The notes: a model not told the origin generated them from the sequence alone. DNA of 64,000 nt from Auriscalpium vulgare (GCA_019915015.1 JAHBBC010000001.1:868001-932000), one strand, 5' to 3'. Numbered from the stretch's first letter, positions 21,771 to 32,609 are shown. Numbers and translations: made by a program.

Positions 21771-23015
21771 ATGTCCCTCCCCGCAGCGTCTGCCACCGCC
21801 GACAACCTCGACCTCCGCCTGTTGACGCAGGCCCCCTTCGCTGGTTTTGACCTTGGGGATGCCGAACGGGAGGTTGCGCTACGTCTAGAGTGGGCCGACA
21901 AAGTCAACCAGCTCGTGGTGCGTGCTGGTCCCCGACCGCGTCTTTTCCCGGCTTGGCTGATGATGAACTCAATTCCAGACCCTTTCTTCAATCCGCGCGT
22001 CCCGCAGCCTGCGCGATCTTGCCTTCCACTTCACCTCGCCGATCCTCGAGTTCATGGTGAAGCTCGTTCCAGCGTCCGCCCCTCTCGCCCAGCGCTTCGA
22101 GGGCACCCTCATGCGTACCCTCCCCGACTCAGCGCGCGCCAGCCCGCGGTGGTCCCAGATGTTCTCCCCTTTCCCTGCCGACGCTACCGACGCGGAACTC
22201 CACGTCTTGATCACCATCGTGGAGGCTGGGCTCTGGACCGTGTACTACTTCGGAGACGGTTCTGTCGAATCCTACCTCCATGAAATCACGGAGTTGCATG
22301 GCGCCTTCCCCACCCTGCGTCCTCAGGGGATGCAGAGCTGGCTCCTACGTGATTTCGACGCCCGGCCGTCCATGGGATGTTTGTTATTACCCGCGAAGAC
22401 GCCGTGTGCCGCGCCCTGGCCTACCACGTCCGTGGTGCCTCCAGCTCCCCCCACTCTCGTGCCTACGCGGGCCGCCTCACCACGGGCGTGGTGTACTACC
22501 TATTGGGGGGCCTCGCGGAGGACTCGGTGGATATGTTACGGGACTTTACCACCATTTCCGAGGCCTTCGACACGTTTCGCGATATTTGGGCGGACTGGCC
22601 ACTGGTGTTGGATCGCCTCGACATGCGCTGGGCCGCGATGGCAACCTGTATGGGCGGGATGCTGGACGCATGGGGATTAGGGTCCCGCCTCCTGGCCAAC
22701 CTCCAGCCCGCAGACTTCCTGGTCCAGGATATCAGCGTGGCCTCGATTCGCGCCATCGAGCAGATCAGTTCTGCGCGCCTCTCGCACATCTCCTCCTCCC
22801 AAGCCATAGCTGAGATACCCCTAGGCTTCGATGCCATAGTCCATCCCTTGGACCAGCCGGGCCCTCTTCCCTTCCCCGCGCACCCCACGGTACCAGCGCC
22901 GACGGCCCCCTCCGCGTCTCCTACCTACGCCGGGGAGATACCGCCGCCCATCGCCAGCTCGGAAGAAGTCGAGGAGGGGGAGGTGATCGAGCTTCTGATG
23001 GAGCGCGAGGAATAG
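21771..23015 (+). pseudogene. Antisense cargo gene 1 of gypsy-1 (one intron, one frameshift)
   Basis: A TATA box (GCATATAAGG, about 21703) lies 65 bp before ATG at 21771. Exon 1 (21771-21917) is followed by a 61-bp intron with donor GTGCGTG, branch GCTGATGATGAAC and acceptor TTCCAG (21978). Exon 2 encodes LRDLAFHFTSPILEF and onwards to LLRDFDA near 22360. The protein then continues in another frame (from about 22365: GMFVITREDAV) to the stop at 23015, so there is one frameshift near 22350-22376. The whole would be about 390 residues, largely helical, ending in a Pro-rich then acidic tail (EEVEEGEVIELLMEREE). No domain recognised. It lies opposite to the element transcript, so the intron would survive retrotransposition. 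The frameshift may be real or a sequencing error. Confidence 0.5.
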
Positions 23016-23298
23016 GTATATTCCCGGGCCAATGTCTGTAGAATGTTCCATAGCTATTGAAATGGAACCAGGAGCCATGTGCGGCTTCCCCCTGTCCCTG
23101 TGCCACGTTTCGCGATGCCTTGCGATAAGCTCCTGGGCCCATGCCGGAGGCTCCGTCTGGGTCGCGATCTGTCGCGATAACCCACGTTGGCCGGAACTCC
23201 GGCGAGACCCTCGTGTTTTGGTCTTCGCGCTGTATCGCGACGCCGCGATGGTGTGCCTCTTTCCCTACTCGCGCCGCCTATATGAGGGGGCTGCGACG

Positions 23299-24535
23299 AT
23301 GGCCTTTTCCAAAAAAACCCTCAACGCCCCAGTCCGTCCGACTACCTCCTCCACATGCAGGCCGTCCTACTCCGCGCGTTTTCGCGTTTCCGGCTGTACC
23401 AGCTGTTGATACATCCGGTTGAGGTGCCCTTGCCTGGTGCCGACGCTTCCTCATTTCCCGCGGCCGCCGTTGCCTGGCTTCAGGAGATCTCCGACCTATT
23501 GGTGCGTCGTCCCGCGGCCCTCTTTTCCCTCATCCCGGCCTCGTACTGACGTTGTCTTCGCTTCTTCCCCCTTTTCAGCAGGACCATCGCGAGACGTCGC
23601 ATTTTACCCTACCGGCCCTCGCGTCCATGACCGTCGTCTCGACGCTCTCCTACCTAGCGGAGCGCTTTCCCGAAACGTTCGAACAAACCGCCCCCATTCG
23701 CGCGAATATCGTAGGAAATATTCCGTTCGGAGGGGACAACGCCCCGGGGCAGCCACCCAGCGTCGCTCTGCTTCCTCACGTGGTCCATGTGGACTCCTTG
23801 GCCCACCTGGTGGAGCGCTCCGTTTGGTTGCTGTACCGTCACCAACTTCACGGCCGGGCAACTTTCGAGGTCAACTTGGCAGCGCTGTTCGGCCCCGAGT
23901 TTGCCCCCCGTCCCGACGGCCTTGCCACCCGTGTTGCCGAGTTATTCCTTCGCGACCTCGATCGTTTGAGTGACGACCTCGACCACGCCGACGGGCTGGT
24001 CGGGGCCCTCATGCTCCCCTTGAACCGCGCCGTGATCGGAATGACCCACCCCCGCGACATTGGCGTCCTCGACTTCCTTGCGGCCGCGAGTCCCTCGTTG
24101 CAGGCTGCCCATCGTGCGAACGTCCGTGAAGCCGCCGACTATCTCGTTCCCGGCCTCAAGTTGGTCGCGGAGCTTCGCGACTTCGTTTGGGCGGACCAAT
24201 TGAACGCCAGCCACCTGCGCCACGCCGTCACTCGCCTCGAAGGCACCGCAGGAAAGCTGCTGTACGATGCCTGCGAAGTTGCCGCGGTCCTCGACCACCT
24301 CGCCGGTGCCGGTCCTATGCGCCGTATGCTTACCGCCCTTCCCTTCCCGCCGCTTACTCACCGAGTCATCCGCCGCGGCTCTATCGCGTTCTCGTGGGGG
24401 GTCCCCAACCTTGTTGAGGTCGTGGGCCCGAGGCCTCCTGATGCCCTGAGTCGACGGGCTGGTCGTAGGAATGGGGGTAACCGCGCCCGGACTCCCGCGC
24501 CCAATGGTGCGTCTGGGTCCGGTGCGCCCGCGTAG
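23299..24535 (+). CDS. Antisense cargo gene 2 of gypsy-1 (unrecognised protein, one intron)
   Basis: A TATA-like CTATATGAG lies about 20 bp before ATG at 23299. From there the frame reads MAFSKK through a run of seven A and then closes; the downstream frame (first ATG 23355) reads MQAVLLRAFSRFRLYQLL. A one-base slip at the A run would join them, otherwise translation starts at 23355. Exon 1 ends at 23501. The intron 23502-23578 has GTGCGTC, a CTGAC branch and TTTTCAG. Exon 2 runs from QDHRETSHFTL to the stop at 24535, giving about 368 residues. Seen in it: a helix-rich middle (YLAERFPETFEQ, LAHLVERSVWLLYRHQL) and a basic tail rich in Arg, Asn, Pro and Gly. No catalytic motif or membrane segment recognised. 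Role unknown. Confidence 0.6.
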
Positions 24536-24814
24536 CGAGCGATTCCTGTAATTTGCCCAAGGCGCCCTTAGGGCCCAGTAATGCCATTCCGTTCCCTATC
24601 CCTTCTTCTTGACTCGCGCGCGAACGCTCGCTAAGCCGTGTGAAGGTAAGCGCCGCACCTGTCGCGGCCCGGCGGGCCCGCTCTGCTTCCACGTCGGAAG
24701 CAAAAACCCACACGCTGGCGCGGCGCCCCGTCTTAACGCGACGCGTTGCGCCTCGACCTCTCCGTCTCTCTCTTTCCTCCCCTCACCTCTCCCTATCTCC
24801 CCCCTTCCCTGGCC

Positions 24815-26515
24815 ATGTCTGCGTTCTCCCGCCCTATCAACCTCAGGAAACGGCTGTCCGCCGTAGAAGCGCTCGTCGCCTCCCTCCCCACAGTCGACTC
24901 CGCCCACTACGGCGAGTTCGCCACGAACTGGGAGTCGGCCACGGTGAGTGCCCACGGCCTCTCGCTCCCGACGCTCTGCTGACCCTCCCTTGTGTCCAGT
25001 CCGCCTATGCTGAGGTGCTGGGGGAGGACCCCCCGCCGTCCGAGGTGCTGGACAGGATCGGGGCCGTGTCCGCCGTTGTCGACGCCTGGCCGTCCTCCGG
25101 CCCCTCCCCCACGCCGTCCTCACCCGCCATCCCCTACTCCACTCCCGTCGCCGCTCCCCTCTCCCGTCAGGCTGGCAAGCGGGCCCGCGCCGACAGTGCC
25201 CTCCCCGCGCCTTCTGTCCGCCCCCCGGTCTCCTCCACGCCTCACCGCGCCGCCGCCCGCGCTTCCCCGCCGCCCACCAAGCGCAACCGCGAGTCCGCCC
25301 CCTCCGAGGCTGACGCCGAGGCCGAGGTCGACGAGCTAGATGAGGCGGGGGACCCGCAGGAGCCCGTCGCGCAGCGCACCCGCGGCGCCACCAAACTCCC
25401 CGCCCCCCGATCAGTCCCCGCCGCCGCCAAGTCGAAGGGCAAGGGCAAAGCCGTCCGCAGTTCCAAGCGCCCTGCCAACGTCCCCTCCGGCTCCCTCGTG
25501 CCTCCGCCCGCCGCCACTGTCCCCTCTTCCGAGGCCGGCTCCCCCGCGCCCGCCGCCGACCCTTCCACCTCCGTCAAGGGCGCCAAGATCCCCGTCGCTG
25601 ACACCTTCCCGGGCCGCCGCCTTCAGGTACGTCGCCCTTTTCTTGTCCGTCGTGTTGCGCCGCTCACACTCCGACCCTCAGGCTTCCGCCCCCTGCTACC
25701 GCTGCGCCACGATGGACTCCCACCCCACGTGCTTCTTCACGGACGTCAGCGGCCGCCAGTGCCATCGCTGCTTCGTGGGCCACCACAAGTGCGACGACGG
25801 TGTCCGCGGGACGCACTTCTACGTGGTGGGCAGCGACGGAGTCTCGCAGGATGTCGACCCTGCCGGCATCCATGTCCGTCCCCGGTCCTCCGCCTTCGAC
25901 TGGGCCGACCACCCCGACCCTGCCGGCGCCGTCCCCATCCTCCGCTACGACTCCCCGCCGCAGCTTTTCCGGACCTACAACGCGCTCACGGAGGAGCTCA
26001 ACACCATCAGCGTCAACTACGCGACGCTCGACGCCCGGGCCCGCGGCATCGTCGCTGAGCGGAACTGGGTCTGGCGGACCCTGCAGCAGCTCGGCGACCC
26101 CGCGTTCCCTGCGCCTGCCGGGGGCCTCATCTCGCCGCAGGTTGGCCCCTTCGATCCGCCGCGCCGCCTCCCATTCCCTGCTCCCTCCGCGTCGCGTGCC
26201 GCTTCTCCCGCGCCGGCCAGGCCTGCCTCGCGCCTCCCCCTCGCGCCGCCCTCGTCGGCTCTCATCGCCTCTTCCCTCCCGCTGCTTAGCGCCGCCGTCG
26301 TGGCTCCCCTCGGTCGCGCTTCTCGCCTTCCTTCCCCCGTGCCTCCGGTTGCTCCCGCTGCGCCCTTCTCGCCGCTCGCCTCTGCCGCTCCTCCCGCGTC
26401 GGACCCTGCCCCCGGCCCTACCATGCCTACCGCCGCCGCTCCCTCCTTCGAGGATGTCGGCACGCCGCCCTCCGCCGCGGCTGATGGTCCCGCTGACCCC
26501 GCGCCCGCCGCTTAG
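24815..26515 (+). CDS. Antisense cargo gene 3 of gypsy-1 (Cys-rich finger-like protein, two introns)
   Basis: ATG at 24815 (MSAFSRPINLRKRL). Exons are 24815-24943, 25000-25626 and 25682-26515, all joined in phase 0. The introns are 56 and 55 bp, GTGAGT...TCCAG and GTACGTC...CTCAG. The product is about 529 residues. Order: a short helical N-terminus; a long Ser/Pro/Ala-rich segment with basic patches (KSKGKGKAVRSSKR) and an acidic patch (EAEVDELDEAGD); a Cys cluster starting CYRC, then SHPTCFF, CHRC and HHKC (residues about 255-290), which looks like a small zinc-binding module; then a Pro/Ala-rich tail. Cys clusters of this kind occur in many uncharacterised basidiomycete proteins. A nuclear or nucleic-acid-binding role is only a guess. 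The exon structure is the best supported of the three cargo genes. Confidence 0.65.
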
Positions 26516-26927
26516 CCGCTTGCGAGCCTTCTTTAAAAGGAGTCGCCCCTGCTTCAACAGCAGAGGGCCTTGGTGCTTCGATGCGGGGGGCGTTCCTCGT
26601 GTCCTAGGTGGGGGTTTCGGCGTCTCGCTGTCGTGTTGTCCGCTCGTTATCGGTCTGTTCATAGTTGTTCGCTATCCGTCGCTACCTCTTTGCTGTGTAC
26701 ATAGAATTCGCTATCCTGCTATGTTGTGAATAGAGTCCATTGCTTGTGTCACAGTGTGAGCGTGTCCTATCGCGTTTCCGGCGCGACCTCAGCCTTGTTC
26801 CAGACCCTTGAAGCCTTAGTCGGTGCCTGCCCAGTCCGAGCTTCGCTAGCGCTCGCGACCTCGACTTATCGTCCTGACTCGTCTCCATCCGTACTTCCAG
26901 CTGTTCAGTCCTAAATACCACCGTCTA

Positions 26928-26972
26928 ATCCTCCCCCCAACTGAAATATCGACTGTCCTCAGTCGCCGTAGT
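26928..26972 (-). repeat. Second polypurine/hairpin module, just downstream of gypsy-1 pol
   Basis: CTCCCCCCAACTGAAA and the hairpin CGACTG/CAGTCG repeat the module at 21643-21690 in the same orientation. It lies 16 bp after the pol stop and thus on the other side of the antisense genes. Hairpin arms differ between the copies at paired positions (G-C here, A-T there). Confidence 0.75.
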
Positions 26973-26987
26973 GCTGGGCGGTACTTT

Positions 26988-29900
26988 TTAGACGGTGATC
27001 TCGTCGTCCTTGTCATCGTCTTCCCTGGTGGGGTCGTCTGCTTCCTCTTCATGAATGGCATCGTGATCCTGCCTATCTTCATGAAGTAGCTCGTCCACCC
27101 TGGACTGTGGGACGTCCAGAAATTCGGGCAACTCTGGCAGCGCAATGTTCGTTCGCGCGAAGTAAGGCAGGACGCGAAACTCCGCGACCGGTCGGTCGAA
27201 GAGCGCACCGTGGAGGTCCGCAAGCACGTAAGGTCCTCCTTTCCGTCGGCCAATTACCACGAACGGTCCATCGTAGCGCGGAAGCATTTTTCGATCTAAT
27301 GACTTCTCGTACCGCGTGAACCGTAGGAGGACCAAGTCGCCTCTCTTGAAATTGTAGTCGCGAATCGTCGCTTCGTGGTCACGTTCAAATTTTACCGCCG
27401 CGATACGTCGCGCTTCAAAGACTTTGTCGTGGATGGTCCTTAACTGGGCTTTTCTCTTTTGTAGGGCCATTGCCCTGCGCGCTATGAGGTCTGTGGAAGA
27501 CAGTAGAGACTCGGGCGGAGGCATCAAGTATGAAGCCTCGATGATATCCAGCGGCATTAGCGGCTGCGTTCCTGTTACCGCGAAGTATGGCGAGCAGCCC
27601 ATCCTCCGCCTGATCGTTATCCTGTCCGACCAGAATACCGAGTACGCGACCGTTGACCATTTTGCAGCATTTCCATCGGCTGCCTTGTAGAGCGCTTGAC
27701 GTACGTCGAAGTGAGACCGCTCGACTATTCCGTTGGCTCGCGAATTATATCCCGATATTCGAATGTGCCGGACTCCATACTTATGCGACAGGGATTCCAA
27801 GGCCGACACGAACGGTGCGCCGTTGTCCGTGACCACTTCTCGCAGGGCGCCCCACCGGCACAAGACGTCTTCGAAAATCCATTTCGCGATGGCGTCCGCC
27901 GTCTCCGCCCTTAGCATTCTCCACTCTGGATAGTGGGTTACGGAGCAGCGTCCTTGCACGATGTATTTGAATCCGCCGCTTGCTGGCATATGCATGGTGT
28001 CTGCATACATCTTTGCGAAAAGGTTCGCCGGCGTTGCCACCGTTGGCGGTATCAGGCTGTGGCGAACTAGTCGGGTTTCGCAAATATGGCACGTTCTCAC
28101 CCACCAGGCCACGTCTGCGTCCACGTATGGCCACCAGAAACGCTCCAACAGCATCATCCGCGTCGCGTAGACGCCTTTGTGTCCGACATCGTCATGAGCT
28201 GCTTTGAGGACCGCGATACGTCGGTCTCCTCCCAGCACGAGTTGGTGCCTGCCTTGGTGGTGCCTTTTGAAAAGGCGGTCCCCATCCTTGAAGAACTGGA
28301 GCGCGTATCGAGCGAAACGAGCGAACTGTTCGTCGGTCAAGTCCGCCGGCCGCGCCAGGGTCCCCAACCAGTCCCTGACTAGTTCCAGCCGCTTGTCAGC
28401 TTCATGAGCCTTGTCTGATCTGGGAACATCGCGATACGTCGCGTCCTGTACTGGTGCGGGTTGCATTTGGACCGTAGTTGCCCAGACGTCGGCCGGTTCA
28501 TCGTGGGAGCGCCGGGCCTCCTCGCGACGTATCGCGTCCTGGCTTGAACCAGCCCCATGTTCATCTGGTATGCTTCCTGGCCCCGTCCATCCATCTTGCC
28601 GTCGCGAGGCTCTCTCTTGCGCTGTCTTCGGGACTACCATGTTTACGATATGTGCGAAACCATACACCGCATCAACCCAGTCGTCGAAGTCGTCTTCCTG
28701 TTCCAGAGCGTCTCCTGGTTGCCTACGCCTCCTGGATAGGCCGTCGGGCCCGTGGAAGAGTCCCGGCACATGCACTAGCTCAAAATGGAACATCAGGATG
28801 CCTATAATCCACCTGTTCATACTGGCCGATGGCTCGAGGTCAGGATTTTCCAGCATGCCTTTGATATACCTGGCGTCGACCTCAATGGTCAGGTTTCTCA
28901 CCCCTATCAGGTAGACTTTAAGGGCCCGCAGGGCTCGAAAAAGACCATAGAGCTCCAGCTTGGGCTGCGAGAACCGCGCTTCGCGATCGTTTAGCGCGAT
29001 GCTACCAAATCGAGAATATCGGCGTCTCTTCCTGTCTTGGGGAACGTTGGGGTCCGCCTGACTCAATAGGAAACCCACCGCGATGTACGAGGTGTCTACC
29101 GCTAGGATCACGGGGGCCTCCGACGTGTAATCAATCGGTAGGAGCGCTGGTGATGCGAGGACTGCCTCCTTGAGGTCCTCCATAGCTCGCGACTGTTCGG
29201 GTCCCCATTCGAACGGGACGTCCTTCCTCGTCAGGTGTGTCAAGGCATGGGCTCGGTGCGCAAAGTTACGGATAAAGATGCGCAGGACTCCGACTGTCCC
29301 CAAGAAAGCCCGTACGTCTGAGAGGTCCGTGCACGGCCCCCAATTGCGAATCTTCGCGACCTTTTCTTCGTCTGCCATCCTTCCTTGCGGTGTGCAGCGA
29401 TGCCCTACCACGTAGAATTCTGGTACGCACAGCTGTGATTTCCATCCTGAGAACGTGCCATGACAGTAGCGCATTCGTTGGACTACCCTGTTAACGTTGT
29501 TAAAGTGTTCCCATACGAACCGCCTTATGCCGTTGTTGCCGGGGATCGTTTCGTATCCTCCGCCTTCCGTCCTGTAGTCCGAGTCCGGCCCCTTCAGGGG
29601 GACGTCGTCTATAAAAGGCACCGTAATATGCGGGATTTCCGGTTGGAGAATAAAGGTCACGTCGTCGTGGAAGATCGGGACGGAATTCGTCCACCCCATA
29701 GGCAGGGTCACCAGCCGTTTTGCGCCGTACGGCGTCTGGAAAGTCGTGAGGTCCCTTGAGGCTTCATCTAGTCTCCTTTCGTCATAGCCCACGTAGAGGT
29801 CCAGAATTCCCCCGCACGGCCGCCCCGCAAACTGCTCCGCCAAATGATCTGGGAAGGGGGGTACTCCTGAGTGCGCGATGGTCACCGCATTCAGGGGTTC

Positions 29901-30758
29901 CAGACTATGGACTATACGGAGGCTGGTCCCGTCCTTCTTAACCACACAGAACCACCTAGAGCGGTACGACGAGTTTGAGTCCTCGTAGACTCCCGCGGCG
30001 ATCTTGGTCTTGATGAGCGCCATGACCTTGTCGTATATCCCTGGCGGAATCGGAATATTTCGCTGAACCCACGGCCGATGCGGAACTACTGGTATTGTGA
30101 CGGGGGGGAAGAAGTCTTCTCGGAAGCGCCCCCGCTCCGAGTCGTCCCAGGCAAATGCCTCGTTTTGTGCGCACATAAACGCATGCATGAGCTTCCTTTC
30201 TTCCGGCCATAGGAAATCTCCGTCGTGGACTCGGTCAAATTGTTCGCGACGTTCCGCGGTGTACCTTCCCGTGGGTACGAAGTCCGGTGGCTTCTCTGGG
30301 AGCGGCGGCATATCCGCCAGGGGGTCCCCTCTGATCTCTCTGAGGATCCGGAAGTGCTCCGGCAGGTCCGTACGAATGGGCTTTACCTTGAGGTGTGCTG
30401 GCTTGTAACGCTTCTTCGTGGCCGCAAAGACTTCGCGCTGCATCGCGGTCGGCTGTAGCTCACCTCTGTCCGTTTCCTCCTCTCTTTCTCTCCCACTCTC
30501 GCCGTCTCCCCAGTCTGCCGCCGTCCAAATAAACGTCCCTGCTCTTGCTCGTTCCTCCTCTTCCTCTCCTTCTTCCGCTCGCTTCGCGAACACTCCCGCG
30601 TATTCCTCCGGTAGGTCGCACACTGACAAATAAGCTGACTGCACATCTTCGATTGTAGGCGAGGATTCGAGGTACACCAGGGATTCCATTCTAAGAGTAT
30701 CAGGCTTATCGGGCTCGAACCCCACGACCAGCCCTACCTCCTCCTGGTCCTCCAACAA
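26988..30758 (-). CDS. pol: Gypsy-1 Pol: reverse transcriptase, RNase H, integrase
   Basis: About 1256 residues, intact. The RT active site is FIDD (residue about 380) in place of the common YxDD, with VKKDGTSLRIVHSLEPLN upstream. RNase H begins near 550 (AVDTSYIAVGFLL). The integrase zinc module HDDVGHKG...CHIC lies at about 853-895. The catalytic core follows: D in YADTMHM, D in VTDNGAPF and E in NGIVERSHF (about 915, 975 and 1010), then a GPY-like stretch RYDGPFVVIGRRKGGPYVL. I see no chromodomain. The frame has no ATG at its start (first codon TTG), follows the protease ORF by a -1 shift, and is presumably made by frameshifting at GGGTTTT (30773-30779). It would copy element RNA to DNA and integrate it. 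Confidence 0.9.
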   Translation of the reverse strand: MLEDQEEVGLVVGFEPDKPDTLRMESLVYLESSPTIEDVQSAYLSVCDLPEEYAGVFAKRAEEGEEEEERARAGTFIWTAADWGDGESGREREEETDRGELQPTAMQREVFAATKKRYKPAHLKVKPIRTDLPEHFRILREIRGDPLADMPPLPEKPPDFVPTGRYTAERREQFDRVHDGDFLWPEERKLMHAFMCAQNEAFAWDDSERGRFREDFFPPVTIPVVPHRPWVQRNIPIPPGIYDKVMALIKTKIAAGVYEDSNSSYRSRWFCVVKKDGTSLRIVHSLEPLNAVTIAHSGVPPFPDHLAEQFAGRPCGGILDLYVGYDERRLDEASRDLTTFQTPYGAKRLVTLPMGWTNSVPIFHDDVTFILQPEIPHITVPFIDDVPLKGPDSDYRTEGGGYETIPGNNGIRRFVWEHFNNVNRVVQRMRYCHGTFSGWKSQLCVPEFYVVGHRCTPQGRMADEEKVAKIRNWGPCTDLSDVRAFLGTVGVLRIFIRNFAHRAHALTHLTRKDVPFEWGPEQSRAMEDLKEAVLASPALLPIDYTSEAPVILAVDTSYIAVGFLLSQADPNVPQDRKRRRYSRFGSIALNDREARFSQPKLELYGLFRALRALKVYLIGVRNLTIEVDARYIKGMLENPDLEPSASMNRWIIGILMFHFELVHVPGLFHGPDGLSRRRRQPGDALEQEDDFDDWVDAVYGFAHIVNMVVPKTAQERASRRQDGWTGPGSIPDEHGAGSSQDAIRREEARRSHDEPADVWATTVQMQPAPVQDATYRDVPRSDKAHEADKRLELVRDWLGTLARPADLTDEQFARFARYALQFFKDGDRLFKRHHQGRHQLVLGGDRRIAVLKAAHDDVGHKGVYATRMMLLERFWWPYVDADVAWWVRTCHICETRLVRHSLIPPTVATPANLFAKMYADTMHMPASGGFKYIVQGRCSVTHYPEWRMLRAETADAIAKWIFEDVLCRWGALREVVTDNGAPFVSALESLSHKYGVRHIRISGYNSRANGIVERSHFDVRQALYKAADGNAAKWSTVAYSVFWSDRITIRRRMGCSPYFAVTGTQPLMPLDIIEASYLMPPPESLLSSTDLIARRAMALQKRKAQLRTIHDKVFEARRIAAVKFERDHEATIRDYNFKRGDLVLLRFTRYEKSLDRKMLPRYDGPFVVIGRRKGGPYVLADLHGALFDRPVAEFRVLPYFARTNIALPELPEFLDVPQSRVDELLHEDRQDHDAIHEEEADDPTREDDDKDDEITV

Positions 30759-30763
30759 ATCCT

Positions 30764-32595
30764 CTAGTCGCGAAAACCCTCCACCCCCTGCTTCTGGGTT
30801 CGCGAGATGCGCTTGCGGCCGCGTGGAATAGTGGGGATTGACGCCATGACTCCCGTGTTTGGGTCCGTGATCGTGATTGTCTGCCTCTCGTCTGCAAAGT
30901 TTTGCACGGTACTTCCCGTGAGAACGTCAAAGGGCCTCCCCAGGAGCATGTCGTACGCCGGGTTGCGGATGATATGCACCTGTACGTATAGCGTTATACC
31001 CCCAATCTTCATCGGGACGTTTCTAGCCAGGCCTAGCGACCTATCGCGACTTTTGTTGGCCGATATCATATCCAGGCGAACGTTCGGATCGTAATGCAGC
31101 CCGAGGTAATGGCATACGTCCTCGGACATGGAAATAATCTGCGACCCGGGATCCACGACTGCCTCGATGTGCGCTTGGTTGTCGACTAGTGGCAAGATCG
31201 AACGGAGGGCCAGCGATTCCTTGGCGACTTCCAACGGCTCAGGGTCTGGTTCCCCTTCTCCTGCTTCTCCTAGATCTCCCATCAGAACCTCCACAATGAC
31301 TTCTCCTACACGCGTCCCCTCGGGCAACTCCGTTGGCTGGTGTCCCAGGGCTTGCAGAAAGGTTTCGGGCATATGGTCCGCGAATCCCCTCACCACCTTC
31401 TCGTCCTCTCCTTCCCCTTCGTCCTGGTCAAAGTCGAACGGAAAGAGCTCTGGTTCGCTTTCCACCATCGCCTGGACTACTGGTACTCTTGCCTCGTTTG
31501 GGACCCGCTTAGGGGTCACCACGTTGCGAACTTGAGCGCGTACTTCCGGGGCAATGGACATGAGCTCCCTCTGTGTCAAGGTGACCTCCGCATTCATGGC
31601 CCTCTCATAAACCTTACTTGCTATTACGGGGTCGCGGACCGGGGCGACCTTATTGTATGCTGGGTCCGCCTTGCGCTGCCCCGCGCTTCGTTGGTAACTT
31701 GCCGGCCCTATGTACGTCGCGTCGGGCACCTTCGCGAAAGGGTGGATCGGAGGTGTTAACGGCTCCTCACCCGCTGTGGTGTCTTCGTCGGCCTGCCTTT
31801 GTTTGTCTGCGCTATCCCCAGTCTCCCCTGGTCGGTCGACGGCCTCCGGCTCGAAGGAAACCTGCTTCTTGGCTTGCGTAAACGGCTTCCTCTTCGGAAT
31901 GACCACCTCTGGAACTCGTCGCGATCTTTCGCGCTCGCCAGGCAGCAGCCCTATTGCCTGGGGAAACTCGCCCGCGTCCAGTGCGGCCTGCCGGCGTTCC
32001 TTCTGAGCTTGCCTTTCCGCTCGGGCCGTCAGGAGCACTGCCATCTCCTGCTGGAGCTCCGTCATTCTGTCTTCGTCGGTCAATTGCGGCGTCAGTTGGA
32101 TTAGGCCGGCGACCGTCTGCACTTTGGCCGGCACTGGCTCGTAGTCCATCGTCGTCAGCATCATGGCTTCTGACTGTCCGTGTTGATTCCCGGCGTAGTA
32201 CGCATCCACACGCTGCTTCAGCGGGCCTTCTCCTAGCGGGATAAGTCCTCCACCCTTCAGAACGACCCGGTTGTTGTGGTCCCTAGATACGCGACCCGTC
32301 GCGATGTAGTCCTGGACCACCATACATTCCCTGACGAAGTGCCCCGTTTGGCCGCAGAAAAGGCATCCTGACGGCCCTCCCTGTCCGCCTTGATTTCCTT
32401 GCGTGGCGCGCGGCTGTTGAGTTCCCGAGGTACCCCCATAGCCCCTCTGACCTCCGCCGTTCCCCTGGTTGACGAGCATCCGCGCGAACTGTTCGGCAAC
32501 CGCGGCTTTGATTGCTTCTTGAAACTGTTCTATTTTGATTACAGGCTCCGTCGTTGCAACCGCCACTGCCGGTCCTGCGCTGACCGCTGGTACGA
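30764..32595 (-). CDS. gag-pro: Gypsy-1 Gag C-terminal part and protease
   Basis: The frame continues Gag after HLE-2 (boundary at 32595/32596) and stops at 30764. It holds one zinc knuckle CLFCGQTGHFVREC (about residue 67 from 32566), a long linker with acidic stretches, and a retropepsin-like protease with DPGS (VVDPGSQIISMS) in place of the usual DSG/DTG and the later DMLLGRPF block. Gag binds RNA, and the protease cleaves the polyprotein. There is no own ATG at the left end because the real start is at 45179, beyond the two insertions. The stop TAG is preceded by the slippery G GGT TTT, which puts Pol in the -1 frame. Confidence 0.8.
30773..30779 (-). other. Likely -1 ribosomal frameshift site of gypsy-1
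   Basis: On the minus strand the heptamer G GGT TTT lies in the zero frame, three codons before the stop TAG, and the pol frame is -1. It fits the X XXY YYZ rule. I did not confirm a downstream pseudoknot. Confidence 0.6.
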
Positions 32596-32609
32596 TTTAC
32601 GATTACTCT

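Noticed and set aside
22280..22813. 177-codon alternative frame in cargo gene 1
   Set aside because: It overlaps the frame that follows from the intron and continues to 23015, and reads as Arg/Pro-rich noise.
25664..26662. 332-codon minus-strand ORF opposite cargo gene 3
   Set aside because: Shadow of the GC-rich third exon on the plus strand; Arg/Gly-rich and crosses the better supported gene.
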